Under the pieces are notes generated by a model that saw nothing but the letters and a program-made list of their open reading frames with translations, had not been told where the DNA came from and ran no database searches. Positions 23,202 through 31,614 of a stretch of 41,037 nt of DNA are shown piece by piece. The stretch is from contig JANMHB010000100.1 of assembly GCA_031374935.1 (NCBI GenBank), forward strand, positions 1-41,037, in the 5' to 3' direction. The stretch's first letter is position 1. The number at the start of each line of letters is the position of its first letter. A program made the translations under genes and the position numbers. Source of the DNA: JACMLX01 sp031374935 (GTDB lineage Bacteria > Gemmatimonadota > Gemmatimonadetes > Gemmatimonadales > Gemmatimonadaceae).

Positions 23202-25286
23202 TCAGAGTTCGATCTGTGTCCCGAGTTCCACCACGCGTCCGGGCGGAATGCCGAAGAACGCCGTCGCGGAACGTGCATTGCGCACCATCAGGATGAACAG
23301 CTTCTTGCGCCACATCGACATCCGTGCCGGACCGTTCGGCAGGAGCTGTTCGCGGCCCAGGAAGTAGCTCGTCGATCCGGTCGCGCAGACCAGCCCCGAC
23401 CCGCGCGCACTCGACATGATGTCGCGCATTACCGGCGTCTGCATGAAGCCGTACATCGCCTTGACCCGCCAGAAGCCCGCCCCGAGCGATTCGACTTCCA
23501 CCCGCTGGCCGGCATCCATGTACGGCACCGGCTTCGACACCACGCTCAACAGCACCACCTGCTCGTGCAGCACCTTGTTGTGCTGGAGATGGTGCAGCAG
23601 CACGGGGGGAATCCCATCGGCATCCGACGTCATGAAGACCGCAGTCCCCTGCACACGAAACGGTTCCTTGCGCTTGATGTCGGCCAGAAAGAGGTCGGTC
23701 GGCAGGGTGCTGCGGCGCAGCATCTGACCGAGAGCTTCGCGCCCGCGTTTCCAGGTCGACATCAGCGTGTAGAGCCCGGCTGCAACCGCCAGCGGTACCC
23801 AGCCGCCATCGAGCACTTTCAGCACGTTCGCACCCAGGAAGGCGACGTCGATCGTCAGGAAAAAGCCCGCCAGCCCGAGCGCCTGCCACCGCGGCCACTT
23901 CAGGCGGACGATGCACAGTTCGTAGTACAGCAGCGTGGTGATGGCCATCGTACCTGTCACGGCGATGCCGTACGCCGCCGCCAGTGCGGTCGATGACTTG
24001 AACCCGAGCACCACGAAGATCGTGCCGATCGCCAGCAGCGTGTTGATCTCGGGGATGTAGATCTGGCCCGACTGCTGCTCGGAGGTGTGAATGATCGTCA
24101 CCCGTGGCGTGTACCCCAGCTGCACGCTCTGCTGCGTCAGTGAGAACGCCCCGGAAATCAGCGCCTGACTGGCAATGATGGCCGCCATCGTGGCCAGCAG
24201 CAGCAACGGGATCTGCAGCAGGTCCGGCGCCAGCGAGTAAAACGGGTTCGCGCGTGCGCCGGCATCGCTGATCAGCACCGCGCCCTGACCGAAATAGTTC
24301 AGTAGCAGGCAGGGAAAGACGAGCAGCCCCCACGCCAGCCGGATCGGACGCTTGCCGAAATGCCCCATGTCGGCATACAGCGCTTCGGCCCCGGTCACCG
24401 ACAGCACGACCGCGCCCAGCAGCACGAAGGCGTGCCAGCCGTGTGTCGCCATGAACGTCAGCGCGTACCACGGGCTCAGCGAACGCAGCACGGTGGGATG
24501 CGCGATGATGTGTGGAACCCCCAGCGCTGCAATGCTCACGAACCAGGTCAGCATGATCGGGCCGAAGAGCTTGCCCACCCGATCCGTCCCGAAACGTTGC
24601 GCGCCGAACACGCCCAGCAAGAGAACGATGGTCACCGGCACCACCACGTTTTGCAGCCCCGGTGCGATCACACTCACTCCTTCCACCGCACCCAGCACCG
24701 AGACGGCTGGCGTGATGATGCCATCGCCATACAACAAGGCGGCGCCGATGAGCGCCAGCGCGATGACGCGCTTCTTCTTCTTTTCGTCTCCCAGCACGCC
24801 GCCCGTCTTCTGGAGCAGCAGCGCGAGCAGCGCCAGAATGCCGCCCTCACCACGGTTGTCCGCGCGAAGAATGAATCCGATGTACTTCACGCTCACGACG
24901 CTGATCAACGACCAGACGATCATGGACAGCACCCCCACCACATTCGCCGGCGTCGGTTCGACGCCGTGAATCCCGTTGAAGCACTCCTTCAACGCATAGA
25001 GTGGGCTGGTGCCGATGTCGCCGTACACCACGCCGAGGGCTGTCAATGTGAGCAGTGCCAGCTTCTTGCCCGTTGCCGGCTCACCGACATGGTGCTGGTT
25101 GCTGTCGGCAATCACTGACTGAGTACCCGTGGCAGTGCGAGCCGCGGGCGCCGCCGCCGCGGGTGGCGCGGGAGCGGCCGACGATTGACCAGAGACGTCG
25201 GGCGGGTCGGACACTACTGGGTCTGCTGCGGCGCCGGATGAATCCGATGCCGGCGACGCCGGAGATGAAGGCTGCGGTTCAATCAT
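23202..25286 (-). CDS. kup: Low-affinity potassium transporter Kup
   Basis: 694 residues from ATG 25286. The KUP core starts near residue 74 with LTLTALGVVYGDIGTSPLYALKE and continues through SLISVVSVKYIGFILRADNRGEGG, GDGIITPAVSVLGAVEG and VTGAEALYADMGHFG, about twelve helices in all, and a soluble C-terminal domain (SYFLGREQLLP, near the end VELGTQIEL). It brings in K+ with protons at the inner membrane. The first ~72 residues are an Ala/Pro/Ser-rich cytosolic extension not seen in E. coli Kup. No good ribosome-binding site is visible. Confidence 0.94.
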   Translation of the reverse strand: MIEPQPSSPASPASDSSGAAADPVVSDPPDVSGQSSAAPAPPAAAAPAARTATGTQSVIADSNQHHVGEPATGKKLALLTLTALGVVYGDIGTSPLYALKECFNGIHGVEPTPANVVGVLSMIVWSLISVVSVKYIGFILRADNRGEGGILALLALLLQKTGGVLGDEKKKKRVIALALIGAALLYGDGIITPAVSVLGAVEGVSVIAPGLQNVVVPVTIVLLLGVFGAQRFGTDRVGKLFGPIMLTWFVSIAALGVPHIIAHPTVLRSLSPWYALTFMATHGWHAFVLLGAVVLSVTGAEALYADMGHFGKRPIRLAWGLLVFPCLLLNYFGQGAVLISDAGARANPFYSLAPDLLQIPLLLLATMAAIIASQALISGAFSLTQQSVQLGYTPRVTIIHTSEQQSGQIYIPEINTLLAIGTIFVVLGFKSSTALAAAYGIAVTGTMAITTLLYYELCIVRLKWPRWQALGLAGFFLTIDVAFLGANVLKVLDGGWVPLAVAAGLYTLMSTWKRGREALGQMLRRSTLPTDLFLADIKRKEPFRVQGTAVFMTSDADGIPPVLLHHLQHNKVLHEQVVLLSVVSKPVPYMDAGQRVEVESLGAGFWRVKAMYGFMQTPVMRDIMSSARGSGLVCATGSTSYFLGREQLLPNGPARMSMWRKKLFILMVRNARSATAFFGIPPGRVVELGTQIEL

Positions 25287-25339
25287 ACGGAATGCCACGC
25301 ATTGCCAGAGCGACGCGCAGCGAAACGGAAATGGCGTCG

Positions 25340-25355
25340 GGCTGCGGTCGCAGCC
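25340..25355 (-). promoter_or_regulatory. Compact inverted repeat upstream of kup
   Basis: GGCTGCG and CGCAGCC, separated by two bases, form a perfect 7-bp inverted repeat 54 bp before the kup start. The loop is too short for an ideal hairpin, so a protein-binding site is as likely. Confidence 0.35.
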
Positions 25356-25370
25356 TTCCACCCCAACAAG

Positions 25371-25404
25371 TGACGCCGCCCTTCAGACGGCTCAGGCGGC
25401 GTCA
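25371..25404 (-). terminator. Stem-loop after the sigma-factor operon
   Basis: TGACGCCGCC (25371-25380) pairs over all 10 bases with GGCGGCGTCA (25395-25404), with a 14-nt loop. It lies 68 bp past the last gene of the sigma operon, before kup. On the minus strand the stem is followed by CTTGTTGG, only partly T-rich. Confidence 0.6.
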
Positions 25405-25471
25405 GGATACAACGAACGGTCTGTCACGATGGAAGCTATATGCACCGGTCCAGCGGGGTAGTGGCCGCCGC

Positions 25472-25852
25472 TCAGCGCCCGTCGGACCGCACGGTGTCGC
25501 GCGCCATCTCCCGCAGCACCTGATCCCAGAGCGCCTGCTGGCCGGACGAGAGGCGGGCGCGGATCACCGCGCGGGCGGCAAAGCGCACGGAATCCAGCTG
25601 TGGGCGCACCGGTGCCAGCAGCGCCTTCATCTGCTCGTTTCGGGCGTCGAGAACCGAGTCCAGCATCAGCCGCTGCGCCGAATCGAGCTCCAGCCGGTCC
25701 GCGAGTTGATCCCGGGAGCTCTTCTGGTCCTTGGGGCCGTCCCGATGGGTCATCGCACGGTTGGCCGTGAAGCCCAGTGCCCCGCCGACCAGCACCGCAC
25801 CAAGGAGGAAGAAAATCGCCTGCGCTTTGGTACGTTCGATCATGCCGGACAT
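25472..25852 (-). CDS. Spy/CpxP-like membrane-anchored protein
   Basis: 126 residues. An N-terminal membrane helix (AIFFLLGAVLVGGALGFTA, residues about 12-30) precedes an all-helical periplasmic part: LADRLELDSAQRLMLDSVLDARNEQMKALLAPVRPQLDSVRFAARAVIRARLSSGQQALWDQVL. The L-x-L-x-x-x-Q repeats and the LSSGQQALWDQ end resemble Spy/CpxP/ZraP-type envelope-stress chaperones or sensors. Its ATG shares one base with the stop of the upstream gene (TGATG), so translation is coupled. Likely part of the sigma-factor regulon. Confidence 0.65.
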   Translation of the reverse strand: MSGMIERTKAQAIFFLLGAVLVGGALGFTANRAMTHRDGPKDQKSSRDQLADRLELDSAQRLMLDSVLDARNEQMKALLAPVRPQLDSVRFAARAVIRARLSSGQQALWDQVLREMARDTVRSDGR

Positions 25853-26256
25853 CAGTACCTGAAGAGATCAGGGACGGTCTTTTCACGCGGCGCGTCGCTG
25901 AGCGGACGGCCCACCGAATCCAGCGGGGTCGAGAGGGCTTCGACCGCCGCCTCGTACGCCAGCCGATCCTCCGTACCCGAGGTCTCCCATAGCCCCCACA
26001 CCACCAGCACCAGCGCCGCGACGGCCGCAACCCCGCCTATGCGCCGCCACCGCGAAAACGGCACCCACCAGCCCGTGATGGCGGCCAGACTCCCGGTCAC
26101 CGAGGTGGTCAGGTCCGACGGAGTCCCGTCGGCGAGAATCCGGTCCATGATGCGCGATTCCAGCCCATCCCAGTAGGCCGCATCGGCGGGAGGACGGAGC
26201 AGCGCGCGGAGTTGCAGTGTCACCGCGGGATCGCGGTCGAAGTCGTCGGAATGCAT
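25852..26256 (-). CDS. Putative anti-sigma factor (single membrane helix)
   Basis: 134 residues. A soluble N-terminus of about 70 residues (TLQLRALLRPPADAAYWDGLESRIMDRIL) is followed by one helix (GGVAAVAALVLVVWGLW, about 74-90) and a short external tail. The position right after an ECF sigma gene and the topology are those of anti-sigma factors. The zinc motif H-x3-C-x2-C is absent, so it is not a zinc-containing anti-sigma of the usual type. Role inferred from context only. Confidence 0.6.
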   Translation of the reverse strand: MHSDDFDRDPAVTLQLRALLRPPADAAYWDGLESRIMDRILADGTPSDLTTSVTGSLAAITGWWVPFSRWRRIGGVAAVAALVLVVWGLWETSGTEDRLAYEAAVEALSTPLDSVGRPLSDAPREKTVPDLFRY

Positions 26257-26270
26257 GGCAGTGTCGTCTT

Positions 26271-26951
26271 TCAGGCCAGTCGCCGGAGCGAACCGAGGAT
26301 GGTTCGCATCGCTGCTCTGGCATGGTGCAGGTCGGACCGCGCCGTACCCTCGGGAATCCCGAGCATGGCGCCTATCTCGGCATGCTTGTAGCCCTCAACA
26401 TCATGTAACACGAGCACCGACCGCTGCCGGTCTGGCAACTGCGTCAGCGCACTGCGAAGACGATCGAGCAGCTCATCCGCTTCAGCCGGATCACGGAACG
26501 GACTGGCGTGAGTATCGACCAGTTCGTCGGTATCCCGCACCTTGCGGCGTCGCGCCAGATCGAGCGCCGCGTTGCTGATGATCCGGTGCAGCCACGCCCC
26601 GAACGGCTGATCGGGACGAAAGCGGCTCAATGCCCGGTGCGCATGCAGAAACCCCTCCTGCACGGCGTCCTCGGCATCCTCATGCGACAAGAGCACCGCA
26701 CGGGCCACGGCATACGCCCGCTGCTGATGCCGGCGCACCAGCTGCGTAAATGCGCCGGTGTCGCCCGCCTGAGCCGCCAACACGTACTGACGCTCCTGCT
26801 CGCGGCTCGCGGCGAGGGCTTCGGCCGCCGCCTTGGCATCCAGTCCACTGGACGGCACCCCGCGCACGGCCTTACGCGGCATGAGCCGTCGCGCCGGAGC
26901 GGCGAGTGCGGGAGCGTTCGGGACGAGCGTCAGTGCACGACGAGGGGGCAT
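26271..26951 (-). CDS. ECF RNA polymerase sigma factor
   Basis: 226 residues from ATG 26951 (a later ATG, MPRKAV, is possible). Region 2: FTQLVRRHQQRAYAVARAVLLSHEDAEDAVQEGFLHAHRALSRFRPDQPFGAWLHRIISNAALDLARRRK. Region 4: ALTQLPDRQRSVLVLHDVEGYKHAEIGAMLGIPEGTARSDLHHARAAM. Both are complete. About 45 N-terminal residues before the core are basic and Pro-rich. The gene heads an operon with a membrane anti-sigma-like protein and a Spy-like protein, suggesting control of an envelope response. Confidence 0.92.
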   Translation of the reverse strand: MPPRRALTLVPNAPALAAPARRLMPRKAVRGVPSSGLDAKAAAEALAASREQERQYVLAAQAGDTGAFTQLVRRHQQRAYAVARAVLLSHEDAEDAVQEGFLHAHRALSRFRPDQPFGAWLHRIISNAALDLARRRKVRDTDELVDTHASPFRDPAEADELLDRLRSALTQLPDRQRSVLVLHDVEGYKHAEIGAMLGIPEGTARSDLHHARAAMRTILGSLRRLA

Positions 26952-26971
26952 GGCAACTGGAAGGAGTTGCC
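26952..26971 (-). promoter_or_regulatory. Hairpin directly before the sigma-factor start codon
   Basis: GGCAACT (26952-26958) and AGTTGCC (26965-26971) form a perfect 7-bp stem with a 6-nt loop, touching the ATG at 26951. No Shine-Dalgarno is present, and the hairpin occupies the ribosome-landing site. It could hold translation low or be an operator. Confidence 0.45.
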
Positions 26972-26974
26972 CAT

Positions 26975-27009
26975 CGTACGCACCCAGGGCTCCCAGCGTT
27001 GTGGCTGGG
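26975..27009 (-). promoter_or_regulatory. Putative ECF-type promoter of the sigma operon
   Basis: On the minus strand CACAACG (27003-26997) and CGTACG (26980-26975) are 16 bp apart, resembling an AAC-type -35 and a CGT-type -10 of autoregulated ECF sigmas. An inverted repeat, CCCAGC and GCTGGG (26992-26997 and 27004-27009), flanks the -35. Speculative. Confidence 0.25.
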
Positions 27010-27065
27010 TTGCAGGACCGCGCCATCGGCGCGCCACCGGGTGGCCCGAACCACGGTCGCGACCT

Positions 27066-27233
27066 CTACTTGCCGGCCTCGGGAGCGGCTTTCTCCGCGT
27101 GCTCGCCGGCAAAGCTGGCGTTGGTGGCCTTCACCACCGCAAACAGAATCACAAACACCACAACGGCACCGATGATCAGCCCGGTGAACGCGGCCTTGCG
27201 GTCGCTTGGAGCTTCTGTATGTGAGGCGCTCAT
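27066..27233 (-). CDS. Small single-helix membrane protein
   Basis: 55 residues from ATG 27233. A polar start (MSASHTEAPSDRKA) precedes one membrane helix (FTGLIIGAVVVFVILFAVVKATN) and an Ala/Glu/Lys tail ending APEAGK. No family recognised. It lies 115 bp upstream of the sigma gene on the same strand and could belong to that transcript. The ribosome-binding site is poor. Confidence 0.55.
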   Translation of the reverse strand: MSASHTEAPSDRKAAFTGLIIGAVVVFVILFAVVKATNASFAGEHAEKAAPEAGK

Positions 27234-27302
27234 GATCGGAGTCCAGAGAAAGGGACGTGCGTAGTGCGGTTCCACACCGCACCGCGCACTGATGAATCGC
27301 AG

Positions 27303-27764
27303 TTACGAAACCCGCACGGTGTTCATGACATCATTCCCTGCGATGGAATTCACCACATCCATCCCTTCCGTGACCTGGCCGAACACGGTGTGCACGCCAT
27401 TCAGGTGGCGCGTGTTCGCTTCGCTCAGCACGATGAAGAACTGGCTGCCGCCGGTGTTCTTTCCCGCGTGCGCCATCGAGAGTGCACCCGGCTTGTGCTT
27501 GTGCGGATTGCCCTCGGTCTCGCACTTGATCGTCCAGCCCGGTCCCCCGGTGCCGATGCGCCGATCGCCGTTCGGCAGGTCGCGTGACAGCGGATCGCCA
27601 CCCTGCACGACGAAGTCGGGAATCACACGGTGGAACTTCACGCCATCGTAAAACTTCTCGTTCGCCAGCTTCTCGAAGTTACCGGCGGCGAGGGGCGCTT
27701 CAGCCTCGAACAGCTCGGCGATGATCGTGCCCTTGTTGGTCTCGAACGTGACGGTCTTGGCCAC
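27303..27764 (-). CDS. Peptidyl-prolyl cis-trans isomerase (cyclophilin type)
   Basis: 153 residues from GTG 27764, with GGAG five bases upstream; the open frame runs further but has no ribosome-binding site there. Cyclophilin motifs: FETNKGTIIAELF, FYDGVKFHRVIPDFVVQGGDP, GALSMAHAGKNTGGSQFFIVLSEANTRHLNGVHTVFGQVTEGMDVV. The catalytic Arg is in FHRVI. No signal peptide, so cytosolic. It speeds proline isomerisation in folding proteins. The binding-pocket Trp of the large eukaryotic cyclophilins is replaced by His in RHLNGVHTVFG, as is common in bacteria. Confidence 0.93.
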   Translation of the reverse strand: MAKTVTFETNKGTIIAELFEAEAPLAAGNFEKLANEKFYDGVKFHRVIPDFVVQGGDPLSRDLPNGDRRIGTGGPGWTIKCETEGNPHKHKPGALSMAHAGKNTGGSQFFIVLSEANTRHLNGVHTVFGQVTEGMDVVNSIAGNDVMNTVRVS

Positions 27765-27861
27765 GGAATCTCCAAATGCGGTAGTAGTGATCTGATGGCG
27801 GCCTCCGGCCAGAGCCGAGGCGCACAAACCCTAATCTACCAACGGCCGCCAGACGTGTGGG

Positions 27862-28671
27862 TCAGCCGGGTCCAGCGGCGGGCGGCGGCGCCGACGGGCA
27901 CCGCGGTCGGAGCGAGCAACTGCCGCACCGCGGCGATCGCGCGTCGCAGACCTGCCGGCCGTGCCAGATGAGCAGGTGCGAGAGCATCGTCCAGTGTTCG
28001 CGCGGGAAGAGCGGAATCAACGCCGCCTCGATCCTGACCGCGTCGGTGCCCCGGGTCAGGCCCAGGCGTGCCGCCAGGCGGCCGACGTGGGTGTCCACCA
28101 CAACCCCCTCGTTGAGGCCGAACGCATTACCCAGCACCACGTTCGCCGTCTTGCGGCCGACCCCCGGCAGCTGCACCAGTGAATCCATGGCGGCCGGGAT
28201 CTCCCCGGCGTGTTCCGCCACGACGGCCTGCGCCATCCCCACCAGACTCTTCGCCTTGGCCCGAAAGAACCCGGTGCTCTTGATCAGTTGCTCCACCACA
28301 TCGATCGGTGCAGCGGCCAGCGCGGCCGCATTCGGGAAGGCGGCGAAGAGCGCCGGCGTGACCATGTTGACCCGCTTGTCGGTGCACTGTGCACTGAGGA
28401 TGGTCGCCACCGTGAGTTCATATGGATTCCGGTAGTGCAGTTCGCAGTGCGCGCCGGGATACAGCCGCTCGAGCTCCGCATACACTGCCGCCGCGTGCGC
28501 CTTGAGGGCCGAGCCCTTGAGCCGCGCGAACCGCGTCCGCAGCACGATCTTCAGGCTACGCGCCGGGCTCGACCTGTCCGGTGCCGACGCTCGTGGCTTC
28601 GCAGCCGATGATCGTTTCGATGCCTTCGGCGCGCGGACTTCGGCCTTTGTGGTCGCCAAGCTTCTCGTCAT
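27862..28671 (-). CDS. nth: Endonuclease III
   Basis: 269 residues from ATG 28671. The first ~45 residues are a basic, Ser/Ala/Pro-rich extension; the core begins near LKAHAAAVYAELERLYP. Catalytic Lys lies in the helix-hairpin-helix LPGVGRKTANVVLG, catalytic Asp in VVVDTHVGRLA, and the 4Fe-4S ligands in C-x6-C-x2-C-x5-C (CDARSPRCGSCSLRPRC). It removes oxidised pyrimidines and nicks the strand. The ATG shares one base with the polX stop (TGATG), so the two are translated in tandem. Confidence 0.94.
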   Translation of the reverse strand: MTRSLATTKAEVRAPKASKRSSAAKPRASAPDRSSPARSLKIVLRTRFARLKGSALKAHAAAVYAELERLYPGAHCELHYRNPYELTVATILSAQCTDKRVNMVTPALFAAFPNAAALAAAPIDVVEQLIKSTGFFRAKAKSLVGMAQAVVAEHAGEIPAAMDSLVQLPGVGRKTANVVLGNAFGLNEGVVVDTHVGRLAARLGLTRGTDAVRIEAALIPLFPREHWTMLSHLLIWHGRQVCDARSPRCGSCSLRPRCPSAPPPAAGPG

Positions 28672-30401
28672 CAAGCCGTCATCAGCGCAGCATCTCGCCG
28701 CCGACGGGCGAAAGCCAGTACTTCGTCGACGCCGCGGGTGTTGAGCACGTCCGCGGGCCCCAGCCATCCCTTCCGGGCGATGGACACGCCCAGTGCGACA
28801 TGGTCGAGCCCAGCGATCGAATGGGCATCTGGCCCGAGCTCGACCTGCACCCCCGCGTCCCGGGCCGCGCGACACCAGCGCCAGTCCAGATCCAGCCGGT
28901 GCGGGTCGGCGTTGAGCTCGATTGCCACGCCACGCTGCGCGGCACGAGCCAGGATCGCCGCCAGGTCGATGGCGTAGGGCTCGCGCGTCAGCAGCAGCCG
29001 ACCGGTCGGGTGGCCGATGATCGTGACGTGCGGATCCTCCATTGCCTTCAGCACCCGGTCGGTCATCTGGGTGCTGTTCATGCCGAACCGGGTGTGCACC
29101 GACGCGATGACGTAATCGAAGCGGTCCAGCAACGGCGCCCCGAAGTCGACAGTGCCGCAGGGTAGGATATCCGCTTCCACCCCTTTGAGGACACGGAAAC
29201 GGCCCGCCAGTGCCGCGTTCACCGCGTCGATCTCGTCATGTTGCCGCCGCACGGCGTCGGCTGACATGCCGTGCGCATTGAGCGCCGACCGCGAGTGGTC
29301 GCTGATGCCAAGGTAGCTCCAGCCGCGGGCCATCGCGGCCTGTGCCAGATCGGTGATGCCGAAGCCGCCGTCCGAGTAGAGCGAGTGGCAGTGCAGCACG
29401 CCGCGGATGTCGCCGACGTCGACGAGCCTCGGCAGCGCCCGGTCCTGGGCGGCGCGCACCTCGCCCATCGACTCACGCAGTTCAGGCGCGATGAATGCCA
29501 GGTCCGCCAGCGCGTAGACGGCCGCTTCATCAGGCAGCGGCACCACGGCACCATCGGCGTCGCGCACTTCGTCATCCACCACGCGGTACCGACGGTCGGC
29601 GAGGCGCTGCAGCACCTCGCGGACATGCTCCGGGTTCCCGGTCGTGCGCAGCAGGGTCAGCGAGAATTGCGTCGGTCGCACGCAGTGCAACGTGGCGGTG
29701 GTCGCATCGGCGAAGTGGAGTGAAATCACGCGCGTGCCACCGCCCACCACGCGCTGCACGCCCCGGATGTGCGCCATGGCCGCAGCGACGGCGATCGGCT
29801 GGGTCGCGCACTCCACCACCATCACCAGCTCACTCACCGTCTCGAGCCGACGGCGCACCATACCGCTGACCGCGACTCTCGACACACCGTCATGCGATGC
29901 GATTTCATGCAGCAGCCGCGCCGCCTCGGCGTCGGCGTGCGGCAGCAGGACCGAGGCGCCAGTCGAGCGGAGCTGCGCGATGCCGTTGCGCACCCGTTCG
30001 ACCAGTCGTGGTCCGAACCGTGGCAGTGCCTCGAGCCGTCCGTCGCGCACGGCATCCTCGAGCCCCTGCAGCGTTTCGATGCCGAGTGCTGCATTCACGC
30101 GGTGGATGGTCGCCGGGCCGAGTCCGGGGACACGCAGCATTTCCTGGAGCCCTTCCGGGGTATCCTCGCGCAGGTCGTCGAGCAGCGTCGAGTCGCCATC
30201 GCGCACCAGCTCATCCAGCACGGCACGGATCTCGTCGGCAAAGGCCTCGGCGCGGCGCGTCTCGACCAGTTGACGGGTGGGCTGCGCCCCAAGCCGTTTC
30301 GACGCCGAGAGGAACGCCGCCGTTCCGGCCGCATCCGCACCGCGCAACTCGCGGAGCGTAGCGATTTCAGCCAGTACGTGGGCGGCGGCGCGGGAGTCCA
30401 T
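28671..30401 (-). CDS. polX: PolX-family protein with intact PHP domain and apparently dead polymerase site
   Basis: 576 residues from ATG 30401 (TTG 30410 is an alternative). Order: helix-hairpin-helix region (LRVPGLGPATIHRVNAAL, LPRFGPRLVERV), polymerase-like palm, then a PHP phosphoesterase domain from about residue 335. PHP metal motifs are complete: HCHSLYSDGG, GISDHS, GVEADIL, ASVHTRF, IIGHPTGR and LGPDAHS. The polymerase site is changed: GS-x-RRGKETVGDIDLLV of the family reads SGMVRRRLETVSELVMVV here, and the third Asp position (DLRVV in relatives) reads TLHCV. It may act as a 3'-5' exonuclease or AP-site processing enzyme only. Overlaps nth. Confidence 0.88.
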   Translation of the reverse strand: MDSRAAAHVLAEIATLRELRGADAAGTAAFLSASKRLGAQPTRQLVETRRAEAFADEIRAVLDELVRDGDSTLLDDLREDTPEGLQEMLRVPGLGPATIHRVNAALGIETLQGLEDAVRDGRLEALPRFGPRLVERVRNGIAQLRSTGASVLLPHADAEAARLLHEIASHDGVSRVAVSGMVRRRLETVSELVMVVECATQPIAVAAAMAHIRGVQRVVGGGTRVISLHFADATTATLHCVRPTQFSLTLLRTTGNPEHVREVLQRLADRRYRVVDDEVRDADGAVVPLPDEAAVYALADLAFIAPELRESMGEVRAAQDRALPRLVDVGDIRGVLHCHSLYSDGGFGITDLAQAAMARGWSYLGISDHSRSALNAHGMSADAVRRQHDEIDAVNAALAGRFRVLKGVEADILPCGTVDFGAPLLDRFDYVIASVHTRFGMNSTQMTDRVLKAMEDPHVTIIGHPTGRLLLTREPYAIDLAAILARAAQRGVAIELNADPHRLDLDWRWCRAARDAGVQVELGPDAHSIAGLDHVALGVSIARKGWLGPADVLNTRGVDEVLAFARRRRDAALMTA

Positions 30402-30437
30402 GGGTGTCAATCTACTGCTGCAGCGCGTCGGTCCGAA

Positions 30438-31325
30438 TCACTCGGATTGCGCCTCGACGAACCCGTCCAGAGCCCGATGCAAGGCCTCCGGCTGCTCGAC
30501 GTACGGCACGTGCCCGCAGTCTGCCAGTTCGACCATCGTCGCACCGAGCGCCGCTGCGGTAGCGCGTGCGCTGGGGAGCGGGATCGGGTCGCGATCCCCG
30601 TGGACGACCACGGAGGGAAGCTGGACCGACGGCAGCGCCGCCAGCAGCGCCGGGCCGTTGACGCTGGCCCACGTGGACTGCTGTACCCGGCCAGTGACGC
30701 GGAACGGGGTCAGGTTCGCCGACCGCTCTGGATGCGCGAAGTAGCCTGCCACGCTCAGTTCGAAGGCGCGCTGCCGATAGGCCGCCGGATCACGCTCGCG
30801 GAGCCCCGACGCCTGCAGCGCTGACCGCAACGCGGCGACCTCCGGTGCCAGCTGCCGGCGCTGCAGCTCCGCGTCGAAGGCGGCGCGATCGGCCGGCAGA
30901 AATGGGGCAGGGGAGATCAGCGCGAACCACGGAGGGAGCGCTCCGGTCGCCGCGCGCGAAGCGACCAGTACGTGCAGCGCCAGCAGAGCTCCCCATGAAT
31001 AGCCGATGATCGGCGCCCCGACCACGCCGAGCTCGTCGCTCACTGCTGCGAAATCAGCGACGTGTGTCGCGACGGTGATCGGGGTGGGATCATCGGTCTT
31101 CGAGCGCCCGCCGCCCCGCTGGTCGTGGAACACCAGCTCGAATCCGGACCCGAGCGTGGCGAGCGACAGCAGCTGCGGCAGCAGATAGTCGTGGTGCGCC
31201 CCTGGCCCGCCGTGCAACACGATCAGTGGCGGCGCACCTTCCTGACCGTAGCGGCACCAGTACAGCGGCACTGACGTCGTGGTCGTCATGCCGCTCGCGC
31301 GCGGCGCAGGGATCGGGATCGGCAT
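30438..31325 (-). CDS. Alpha/beta hydrolase, proline-iminopeptidase-like
   Basis: 295 residues. Oxyanion motif HGGPG at 38-42, nucleophile S110 in GYSWG, acid in VVVHGDRDPIPLP and His in ADCGHVPYVEQPEALHRALDGF. The HGGPG plus FHDQRGGGRS combination is characteristic of S33 proline iminopeptidases and relatives that cleave an N-terminal residue. No signal peptide, so likely cytosolic. An internal ATG (31289) could be the true start, since the first twelve residues are Pro-rich and neither start has a ribosome-binding site. Confidence 0.85.
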   Translation of the reverse strand: MPIPIPAPRASGMTTTTSVPLYWCRYGQEGAPPLIVLHGGPGAHHDYLLPQLLSLATLGSGFELVFHDQRGGGRSKTDDPTPITVATHVADFAAVSDELGVVGAPIIGYSWGALLALHVLVASRAATGALPPWFALISPAPFLPADRAAFDAELQRRQLAPEVAALRSALQASGLRERDPAAYRQRAFELSVAGYFAHPERSANLTPFRVTGRVQQSTWASVNGPALLAALPSVQLPSVVVHGDRDPIPLPSARATAAALGATMVELADCGHVPYVEQPEALHRALDGFVEAQSE

Positions 31326-31449
31326 GGCGAACTGTAGTCACGTCGCGAATCCACCCGGTTGCGGAACGTCGACATGGCTTGCGAAGGTTGCAGTCGACAT
31401 CTTTCCGGGGCATCAGTCCGGCACACCACCCCAGCCCGAGGGATACCCC

Positions 31450-31614
31450 ATGCGCCGTCTCCTCCCCTGCCTGACCGTCACCCTGCTGCTGCTGAGCGCG
31501 TGCGGCCGGAAAGCGAAGGCGCCGACCGAGGGCTCGGGGCGCGTGGTCCCGACGATGGTCGGCACGGCCATCGAACTCGCACCGCGCGCGGCGTTCTCCA
31601 CCGCTGGCGGCTGA
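31450..31614 (+). CDS. Small lipoprotein
   Basis: 54 residues from ATG 31450, with GAGGG seven bases upstream. A lipobox LLSAC (Cys18) follows a hydrophobic stretch (LPCLTVTLLLLSA). The mature peptide of about 37 residues starts CGRKAKAPTEGSG and has no recognised domain. It is likely anchored in a membrane. It is divergent from the hydrolase gene and convergent with the kinase. Confidence 0.65.
   Translation: MRRLLPCLTVTLLLLSACGRKAKAPTEGSGRVVPTMVGTAIELAPRAAFSTAGG

Noticed and set aside
25287..25471. Possible c-di-AMP riboswitch in front of kup
   Set aside because: Only simple inverted repeats are visible; I cannot find the conserved core of the ydaO class.
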